From contig JACMJL010000156.1 in NCBI GenBank assembly GCA_014380625.1, forward strand, positions 1 to 64,000: DNA of 64,000 nucleotides, in the 5' to 3' direction. Below the pieces are notes generated by a model. That model was not told the DNA's origin, searched no databases, and was given only the letters and a program-made list of their open reading frames with translations. The translations under genes were made by a program, and so were the position numbers. The DNA is from Clostridiaceae bacterium. Lineage in GTDB: Bacteria; Bacillota; Clostridia; Clostridiales; Clostridiaceae. Below are positions 56,899-64,000 of the stretch, piece after piece (within the stretch, counting starts at the first letter, position 1; each line of letters starts with the position of its first letter).

Positions 56899-57702
56899 GT
56901 GAAGTTGATAAAAATTCTGATTTTTGAAGATGAATTTTTTATGAAAGAAAAATATATGAAAGTAAGTGACTGCGCATGGCTGGTATGTGAGAAAATTGGA
57001 AGTAAAGAGAATGGCCAGGATATTGATGGATATATAATGAATTACCCATTAAAAGAAATAAATAGCCTAATTTATCTGCTTAAATCCGGAGAGAAAGAGG
57101 CTATTGCAAATCATATTGATGAATTCTTTAACAAATTGGCAAGATCGAAGGACTGTACAGGAGAATATATTAAAAGTATCTGCGTTAATATGATTCTCAT
57201 TTGCTGTAATTTACTCAATGAGCATAACGACGTAATTAACGATGTTATGAAGGGCGAAATAAATATATATATGATTCTTTCTAAATTAGATAACTTGCAG
57301 GATGTTATTGAATGGATGACTTCTTTTCTTCTTAGGGTGAAAAGTATTATTTATGAAAAACAGAAACCATTAAGAAGAAAATATATTGACGATGTTCTGG
57401 AATTCATAAACAATAATTATATGAAGAATATTTCGCTTTCAAGTGTAGCTGAGTATGTCCATGTTCATCCTGTTCATCTTGGACGTATATTAAGAAGGGA
57501 ACTTGGTGAGAATTTTAGTGCCATTGTATTAAGGGTAAGGATGGAAGCAGCAAAGAAACTAATGTTGGATACTAGAAAGAAGAACTGTGAGGTAGCTACT
57601 AGTGTTGGTATATCTGATGCTCAATATTTTAGCCAAGTATTTAAGAAATATACGGGTATGACCACTACCGAATATAAAGATTCCATAGGAAGTATTTTTT
57701 AA
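56899..57702 (+). CDS. AraC-family regulator resembling a YesN-type response regulator lacking most of the receiver domain
   Basis: GTG start; N-terminus KLIKILIFEDEFF resembles REC beta1/acidic pocket only; C-terminal AraC HTH VHPVHLGRILRRELGENFSAI...GISDAQYFSQVFKKYTGMTTTEYK. Confidence 0.8.
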   Translation: MKLIKILIFEDEFFMKEKYMKVSDCAWLVCEKIGSKENGQDIDGYIMNYPLKEINSLIYLLKSGEKEAIANHIDEFFNKLARSKDCTGEYIKSICVNMILICCNLLNEHNDVINDVMKGEINIYMILSKLDNLQDVIEWMTSFLLRVKSIIYEKQKPLRRKYIDDVLEFINNNYMKNISLSSVAEYVHVHPVHLGRILRRELGENFSAIVLRVRMEAAKKLMLDTRKKNCEVATSVGISDAQYFSQVFKKYTGMTTTEYKDSIGSIF

Positions 57703-57916
57703 AATAAGCTAGCAATCATAGGACCTTCCTAAAAAGATGTTTCTTTTGTAAACTTAAATGTTGGTATTTTTAATTTCATTGTTGTGAGGAAGAGCTTATA
57801 ATTAATATGATTTTCATGTGGTTTTTATTGTGTTAGTAATCGTTTGCTGTTGAAATTTCATGTAGCCAATAATAGCCAGGAAAACAAATATTAATTTGTA
57901 AGGAGATTATGATTTC

Positions 57917-60900
57917 ATGTTAAGAAGAAACAGGCCCTTTTCTACCCTTTTAGTATTTATGTTTTTAATTACTATGATCTTACCCATTAGAGCCAGTGCA
58001 GCCTATGTAACAGTTGGAACAGGTAGCTACATGGATACTCTTCCTCAAGGTTTTGTTGCCCCTCAATCAGATATCTACAAGACTTCTAATATTACTGGGC
58101 CGACTCCTACCAATGACTGGACAAGTTCCGTGGTATGGGAGAAATATTCAGAGGTACTTTATGCACATCCTCTTGCGTTTAAATGTACTAATATGGGGCT
58201 GCAGGTTGCTAAGCCACCTAAAACCTTTGCTACAGAAGCGGACGGTGAAACTAATGTATTAATGGAGCTTAACACACCTGACTTCACAATGCAGTCCACA
58301 ACCTTTGCTCCCACGGAAGCAAGAGCAGACAAGTTTACAGATTGGGGTATAGACATATTAATGCCCAATGGACAAAACAGTATTAAAGCTACATTAGCTC
58401 ATGGAAGTCCTTATGCATACTTCACTTACACTGGAGGTAACCCGAAGATAGTTTTCTCAGCAGTTCCCACGGTTTTCTTCGGTAATGACGGTTCTAAACA
58501 ATATCTTGGCGTAACAATAAATGGAAACAATTATGGTTTGTTTGCTCCTATAGGATCCACTTGGAGTGGTATCGGCACAAATAATATTACTTGCAACCTA
58601 GCCTTAGGTACTAGCTATTTTTCAGTAGCATTATTACCTGATCAAACCTCCCTTGATACTTTTAAGGCTAGCGCTTACGCATTTATTACAGATACAAAAA
58701 GTACTTGGGCCTATGATCAAAATACAAGTACTGTAACAACTACCTTTACCACTACCACCACACCAAAGGAAGGAACCAACACAAATACAATTATGGCTCT
58801 TTATCCCCACCAGTGGAGGAATAACTCATCAATTTCTCCATTAGCTTACTCTTACACAAGCATTAGAGGTTTAATGAAGACTGTATCCGGTAAATCATTT
58901 CAGACCCAAGCTAAATATACTGGAATACTACCTTGGTTGCCAAATAATGCGGTACAAGATTCAACCATCAAGGCAAGGGTGCAGGGGCTAGTTGACGATT
59001 ATGAAGGATACGGTTCTACCTTGACACCTCCTTATATCAGCGCGGGTCTTGATTGGCAATACAGCGGCTATGATACTTATTGGATGGGTAAGAATTATGG
59101 ACGGCTTGCTAATATTATTCCTGTTGCAAAACAAGTTGGTGACACCACCGCAGCAAACGCATTTATGAAAGCAATGCAGGGTAGTGTTGAATGGTGGTTC
59201 ACAGCTCAAAAATATGCTGCAGACGGGTCACCAGTTAATGATAACTTCTTCTCTTATGATAAGAACTGGGGGACCTTAATCGGTTACCATGCCGGTTATG
59301 GCTCTAATACTTCACTAAATGACCATCATTTTCATTATGGTTATTGGATTAACGCAGCAGCTAGTATTGTATTAAATACACCTGGTACTGATTGGGGTAC
59401 TGATGCCAAATACGGTGGAATGGTTAAAGAACTTATCAATGATATCGCAAACACGGATAGATCAAGCACTAAATATCCTTTCTTAAGGAATTTTGATCCC
59501 TATGAAGGACATTCCTGGGCTTCAGGTGACTGTAACTTTACTGGTGATCAAAGATATGTTAACTCAGGCAATAATCAAGAATCCTCTTCAGAAGCAGTTA
59601 ATGCATGGGTAGGAATGATTCTCTATGGTGAAGCAATAGGTGATAAATCAATACGAGATACGGGTATATATCTATATACAACCGAAACAAATGCTATAAA
59701 CAATTATAACTTTGATCTTGATGGAGACATATTTGATAAGACAAGTTATAAAAATCTGGATGCAGTTCAGATTTGGGGTGGGAGATATGCACATACTACT
59801 TGGTGGACGGAAGACCCTATTGAAGCACATGCAATCAATATATTACCTATAACCTCAGGGTCCATGTATCTAGGAGCCAACTCCACTTATGTAAAAAATA
59901 ATTATAACGCCACCTACAGTGAATGGCCAAATTATATGACCAATTACAATGCAAAAGGGTGGACTACCAACAAAGATATTAACATGTGGCAGGATGTAAT
60001 GTGTAAATATCTGTCATTATCAGACCCTGCAACAGCATTGTCTAAGTGGTCTGAAACCCCTGATCCGGAATTTGGAGAAACAAAAGCACATACTTACGAT
60101 TTTATCCAGACCATGAATACCGTTGGAACACCAGATCTTACCACAACAGCAAATACACCACTTTACGGGGTGTTTAAAAAGGGAGCATCTAAAACATACG
60201 TAGCTTACAATGCATCAAAGAATCCTATTATAGTATCTTTCTCAGACGGAGTACAAATTAGCGTTCCAGCCAACCAGATGACTTCACAAACTGGAGGTAC
60301 AGCAACGATTACAGCAGCTCCTTCTATTAGTCCAGCTGGTGGAACTTTTACAACCGCACAAACAGTAACTATTACTGACAACACCAATGGTTCTACCATT
60401 AGGTATACTACGGATGGAACTACACCTAAAGCAACATCAACAGTATATAGTGCTCCTATCACAGTAGATAGTAGTAAAACTATTAAGGCTTATGCAACAT
60501 CTACAGGATTATCAGACTCAGCAGTTACTAGCGAAACTTATACGATTAACGCTGCCACACAGGTAGCAACCCCAACTTTCAATCCTGTGGGTGGAACCTA
60601 TTCAACAGCACAGACAGTAACTATTTCTGATGCTACTAATGGTGCTACAATTCGCTATACTACAGACGGGACTACACCTACATCGGCATCAGCAATATAT
60701 AGTACTCCAATAACTGTAGCTAGTACAAAAACAATAAAAGCATACGCAACAGCTTCTGGCATGAACAATTCTACAGTTGCCAGTGTAACCTATACAATAA
60801 CTCCAGCAACGGATTATACACAAGTCGTGATTGAAGCAGATAATTCAAATGCAAATATATGCTTTAAGTCTAATGTAAACTCTGCGTGGGTAGATGTTCA

Positions 60901-61837
60901 TTTAAAAGTTAATTCAGGTAGCCAGTTAAATTATAGGATGGTTTATAATAGTTCAACGGGTAACTGGGAAAAAAATATAGGTGGATTGACTTCAGGTAAT
61001 GTGATTGATTATAACTTCACATATGAAAAGAGCTCCTTATCCTATGACACAGGTTGGTTTAATTATGCATTTGGATCTATTATAGTACCTACTGTACCTG
61101 TAGCACCAACTGCATTGACTGCAACGGCAACAAGCTCAAGTCAGATTAACCTTACCTGGGTAGATAATGCAAAAAACGAAATTGGTTACAAGGTTTACAG
61201 AAATACAACAAATACAAAACCTGCTATAGCAACAACAACCTTGCTAATTGGCGCAAACACTTGTCAATATGAAGGTCTAACAGCAAATACTACCTACTAC
61301 TTTTGGGTGGAAGCATATAACACTTCAGGAAGTAGTATGGCAGCTACAGTAAATGCAGCTACTCAGGGTGGAACAACTTTAACATCCACCACCTGGTATC
61401 TATTCAATCAGGCTACTAGTGGTGTAACCCCATTAGGAGAAAATATGCAGGTTACTAAGAGCGGATTAACCGGCTGGCAGCCCATTAAGACTATAGGAAC
61501 AACTGCCAACTACTGGTATGCGCCTGTACAAAACGGCACCTATAATTCTGGTACATGGAATTTCACCCTTTGGTCTTCAAATAATGGTTCCTCCAGTGTT
61601 AAGGCTGAGCTTTATAAGGTTAGCGCGGATGGTGTTACTCAAACTCTATTGGGTACACAAACGGTGGATATAGGAACAACAGGCTTGGGTAATCATCCAA
61701 GTACATTCAACCTTTCATCTGGAGCAGTATCCTTAAGTAACCAAAGGTTAATGATGAAGCTTGTAAAGATAGCAGGCAATGATGTAACCATGTGCTACAA
61801 TACTAATGACTTCGTGACTAAATTAGTAACTCCATAA
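57917..61837 (+). CDS. Secreted GH81-like endo-beta-1,3-glucanase with two CHB_HEX_C-like repeats, a CBM56-like module, FN3 and a C-terminal module
   Basis: Signal peptide; NDWTSSVVWEKYSEVLYAHPLAFKCTNMGLQV; DHHFHYGYWINAAA; ESSSEAVNAWVGMILYGEAIGD; duplicated ISPAGGTFTTAQTVTITDNTNGSTIRYTTDGTTP. Confidence 0.85.
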   Translation: MLRRNRPFSTLLVFMFLITMILPIRASAAYVTVGTGSYMDTLPQGFVAPQSDIYKTSNITGPTPTNDWTSSVVWEKYSEVLYAHPLAFKCTNMGLQVAKPPKTFATEADGETNVLMELNTPDFTMQSTTFAPTEARADKFTDWGIDILMPNGQNSIKATLAHGSPYAYFTYTGGNPKIVFSAVPTVFFGNDGSKQYLGVTINGNNYGLFAPIGSTWSGIGTNNITCNLALGTSYFSVALLPDQTSLDTFKASAYAFITDTKSTWAYDQNTSTVTTTFTTTTTPKEGTNTNTIMALYPHQWRNNSSISPLAYSYTSIRGLMKTVSGKSFQTQAKYTGILPWLPNNAVQDSTIKARVQGLVDDYEGYGSTLTPPYISAGLDWQYSGYDTYWMGKNYGRLANIIPVAKQVGDTTAANAFMKAMQGSVEWWFTAQKYAADGSPVNDNFFSYDKNWGTLIGYHAGYGSNTSLNDHHFHYGYWINAAASIVLNTPGTDWGTDAKYGGMVKELINDIANTDRSSTKYPFLRNFDPYEGHSWASGDCNFTGDQRYVNSGNNQESSSEAVNAWVGMILYGEAIGDKSIRDTGIYLYTTETNAINNYNFDLDGDIFDKTSYKNLDAVQIWGGRYAHTTWWTEDPIEAHAINILPITSGSMYLGANSTYVKNNYNATYSEWPNYMTNYNAKGWTTNKDINMWQDVMCKYLSLSDPATALSKWSETPDPEFGETKAHTYDFIQTMNTVGTPDLTTTANTPLYGVFKKGASKTYVAYNASKNPIIVSFSDGVQISVPANQMTSQTGGTATITAAPSISPAGGTFTTAQTVTITDNTNGSTIRYTTDGTTPKATSTVYSAPITVDSSKTIKAYATSTGLSDSAVTSETYTINAATQVATPTFNPVGGTYSTAQTVTISDATNGATIRYTTDGTTPTSASAIYSTPITVASTKTIKAYATASGMNNSTVASVTYTITPATDYTQVVIEADNSNANICFKSNVNSAWVDVHLKVNSGSQLNYRMVYNSSTGNWEKNIGGLTSGNVIDYNFTYEKSSLSYDTGWFNYAFGSIIVPTVPVAPTALTATATSSSQINLTWVDNAKNEIGYKVYRNTTNTKPAIATTTLLIGANTCQYEGLTANTTYYFWVEAYNTSGSSMAATVNAATQGGTTLTSTTWYLFNQATSGVTPLGENMQVTKSGLTGWQPIKTIGTTANYWYAPVQNGTYNSGTWNFTLWSSNNGSSSVKAELYKVSADGVTQTLLGTQTVDIGTTGLGNHPSTFNLSSGAVSLSNQRLMMKLVKIAGNDVTMCYNTNDFVTKLVTP
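60315..60800 (+). repeat. Intragenic module duplication, period about 252 bp (84 aa)
   Basis: ACAGTAACTATT...CTATACTAC... recurs at 60362 and 60614 in the GH81-like gene. Confidence 0.8.
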
Positions 61838-61948
61838 AAGGGGCGTGTAGAGTTGTAAGGTTAAATGAATAATTCTTAATTAAAAGAGATTGTCTCAAAA
61901 TAGGATTATATTTCACTTAATCTTATTATCAGTAGAAGATTTTAAGAA

Positions 61949-62029
61949 GCAGCATGGTACTGTATGTGAAAGAGACTACTCGTTGTTAAGTAACAACGAG
62001 TAGTCTCCGAACGTACAGTACCATGCTGC
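61949..62029. repeat. Nested two-stage perfect hairpin (16 bp outer, 17 bp inner, separated by an internal bulge)
   Basis: GCAGCATGGTACTGTA (61949-61964)...TACAGTACCATGCTGC (62014-62029) enclosing GAGACTACTCGTTGTTA (61972-61988)/TAACAACGAGTAGTCTC (61991-62007). Confidence 0.92.
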
Positions 62030-62143
62030 GCTCATTTGATCTAGGGAATAATATTAATTGCATCAATATGTATAATGTTGTAAAATGATGGTAATATATG
62101 TAGTCAAAATTAGAAAAAATGTTAAAATAAAGGTGGGGATGAA

Positions 62144-63262
62144 ATGACAGCTAGAGAGAAGTTATTTGCCTATAGTAAAATATATGATCATAAGGGTAGC
62201 GAATCATTATTTTTGGAAGCCATGAGGGAGTCCATAGAGCATCATCGTAGCCATTGTGAATTTTATGAAAAGTTATTAAAAGACCAGAAGTTTTGCCTTG
62301 AGAATCTTAAGACTGTAAAAGATTGCGAAAGAATACCACCAATTTCCACTCAGTTTTTTAAATATCATGAAGTATTAAGTATAAAAAAAGAGGAAATTGA
62401 AATTCATGCCACATCCTCAGGTACACAAGGCCAAAAAAGTCAGATATTTCTCGATAGTGAATCAATTAAGCTTGGTACTAAAATGGCCATTAAAGCCATG
62501 AAGTATCATGGATTTATATCAATAATTCCTACAAATTATCTAATTTTGGGTTATGAACCTAAAGAAGGAAATGATATGGGAAATGTTAAAGTTGCTCTCG
62601 GTATGACACGTTTTGCTCCTGCTAAAGAAAAGGTATTTGCTTTAAGAACTATTGGAGATAATTATGAGGTGGATTATTTTGGTGTCATTAATGCTCTTAA
62701 CAGATTTAATAGACAAAAATTACCTGTAAGAATCTTTGGGTTTCCTTCCTATTTGTACATTATTTTAAAAATGATGAAAGAGTCAGGAATGGAGCCGTTG
62801 AAATTAAATAAAAGATCCTTAGTGTTTACAGGTGGAGGTTGGAAAAAATTTGATGACATGATGATAGATAAAGAGGAACTATACAAAATGGTGGAAGAAT
62901 TTCTAGGCATTAAAGCTGAGAATTGTCGTGATTTCTATAGTGCGGTAGAGCACAGCGTGGCCTATCCAGAATGTAAAAGGCACCACATGCATGTACCAAT
63001 ATGGAGCAGAGTTATTATCCGCCATGTGAAAACTTTAGAGCCCTTAGGTTTTAATGACCCTGGATTTTTAAGTTTTATTAGTCCCTTGGTTTCTTCTGTA
63101 CCTATATCCTCTATACTTATGGGGGATATGGCTGTGTTAAGAGAGGGTAAAGAGTGTGGATGTGGAATTGAGACTCCGTTTTTTGAAATCCTTGGAAGAG
63201 CAGGGATGGTTAAGGCAAGAAGTTGTGCTGTTGCTGCTTCCGAATATATGAAAGGGGAATAA
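62144..63262 (+). CDS. LuxE-like acyl-protein synthetase
   Basis: ATSSGTQGQKSQIFLDSES, RIFGFPSYLYIILKMM, LVFTGGGWKKF, DFYSAVEHSVAYPECKRHHMHVP. Confidence 0.88.
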   Translation: MTAREKLFAYSKIYDHKGSESLFLEAMRESIEHHRSHCEFYEKLLKDQKFCLENLKTVKDCERIPPISTQFFKYHEVLSIKKEEIEIHATSSGTQGQKSQIFLDSESIKLGTKMAIKAMKYHGFISIIPTNYLILGYEPKEGNDMGNVKVALGMTRFAPAKEKVFALRTIGDNYEVDYFGVINALNRFNRQKLPVRIFGFPSYLYIILKMMKESGMEPLKLNKRSLVFTGGGWKKFDDMMIDKEELYKMVEEFLGIKAENCRDFYSAVEHSVAYPECKRHHMHVPIWSRVIIRHVKTLEPLGFNDPGFLSFISPLVSSVPISSILMGDMAVLREGKECGCGIETPFFEILGRAGMVKARSCAVAASEYMKGE

Positions 63263-63265
63263 TAT

Positions 63266-64000
63266 ATGGATAACATTTATAGAGGGGAACTTATTTCTAA
63301 GGAGAATTTTATCGATAGGCTTTGTGAGCTTAAGTTAAAGATTGAGGAAGACTTATTACTTGAACCACTAATGCCTAAGGTAGTAATAGAAGCAGCACAC
63401 CTTTTGTCAAAGGAAATTAATGAAGAGGAGGTTATCAGTGAACTTATTACACTTGGAGTTCCAAAATGGGCATCTGAAGAATATGTTAGGGTAACGCTGG
63501 ATAGCTTAGATAGAAAGGCACTCCTAAAAAAAGTACAAACAGAACTAGGTGAGAATCCTTTTGTGTGGAAAAAGGTTGAGTTGGGCATAGAAGAAAAGAA
63601 CCATCCCCTGGGAGTACTTATGCATATTGGAGCGGGAAATGCCTTAGGGCTCTCTGCCTTTAGTGTTATAGAAGGACTCTTGTCAGGAAATATAAACATT
63701 TTAAAACTCCCAGAGAATGAAGGTGGTTTGTCTAGTAAGTTACTAATGCGACTGATAGAGATTGAACCTAGATTAAAACCTTATATTTATGTTATCGATA
63801 TATCTTCGAAGAATATCCTAGTCATTAGTCAACTTGTTGAAATGGCAAATGCAGTAGTAGTATGGGGTTCAGATGAGGCTATTAGAGCCATCAGATTACT
63901 TGCTCCACCCTCATTACCCATAATTGAATGGGGGCATCGCTTAAGTTTTGCATATTTTACAAAACAACAAAAGGATGGAAAAGCTTTGGAGGGTTTAGCA
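63266..64000 (+). CDS. LuxC-like acyl-CoA/acyl-ACP reductase, truncated by the window edge
   Basis: Open reading frame from ATG at 63266 to the window end, MDNIYRGELISKENFIDRLCELKLKIEE...GVLMHIGAGNALGLSAFSVIEGLLSGNINILKLPENEGG. Confidence 0.82.
   Translation, partial: MDNIYRGELISKENFIDRLCELKLKIEEDLLLEPLMPKVVIEAAHLLSKEINEEEVISELITLGVPKWASEEYVRVTLDSLDRKALLKKVQTELGENPFVWKKVELGIEEKNHPLGVLMHIGAGNALGLSAFSVIEGLLSGNINILKLPENEGGLSSKLLMRLIEIEPRLKPYIYVIDISSKNILVISQLVEMANAVVVWGSDEAIRAIRLLAPPSLPIIEWGHRLSFAYFTKQQKDGKALEGLA

Noticed and set aside
60205-60462. ORF on the minus strand within the GH81-like gene
   Set aside because: Antisense shadow of the CHB_HEX_C-like repeat module.
60315-60800. Possible CRISPR or DNA satellite because of a repeated unit
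   Set aside because: Period is about 252 bp, in frame, and encodes a duplicated protein module.
61949-62029. Nested hairpin as an integron attC site
   Set aside because: Bulged palindrome looks superficially similar, but the RYYYAAC/GTTRRRY end boxes are absent and there is no integrase or cassette array.
1-64000. CRISPR arrays, prophage, restriction-modification or known anti-phage defence cassettes
   Set aside because: No regularly spaced repeats, cas genes, phage structural genes, integrases or recognisable defence genes were seen.

Overview
Low-GC Clostridium-like chromosomal segment with about 45 protein genes. I saw no prophage, CRISPR array or intact transposase. From left to right: a T-box leader (target gene off the left edge) and a tRNA-Gln(CTG); housekeeping genes (CYTH, nucleoid-associated protein, HAD phosphatase); an ABC-2 exporter with a MalT-like regulator; an orphan histidine kinase and a radical SAM/SPASM protein; a beta-glucuronide uptake and catabolism locus (YesMN-type two-component system, sugar ABC importer without ATPase, GH2, UxuA, SDR-type UxuB, AraC); a surface-glycan locus with two GT2-GT4 fusion paralogs converging around a polysaccharide pyruvyl transferase-like gene; a GH87-like alpha-1,3-glucanase with several accessory modules; a second radical SAM protein, a BrkB/YihY protein and an L,D-transpeptidase; a BclA-like collagen-motif protein with an adjacent GT2-TPR protein; a bifurcating [FeFe]-hydrogenase operon (HydCBA-like); signal peptidase I; an extracytoplasmic MsrAB/redoxin/CcdA operon with its own two-component system; a GH81-like beta-1,3-glucanase; and a luxE-luxC pair (luxC cut by the right edge). 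The most unusual items are: an L,D-transpeptidase whose membrane anchor is missed by the ORF track because no ATG/GTG/TTG start exists upstream; an AraC-type regulator that keeps what looks like only the first strand of a receiver domain; a nested two-stage perfect hairpin at 61949-62029; the GT2-GT4 paralog pair; the pairing of alpha- and beta-1,3-glucanases; and luxEC without luciferase. All family calls come from reading protein motifs by eye; no database search was run.
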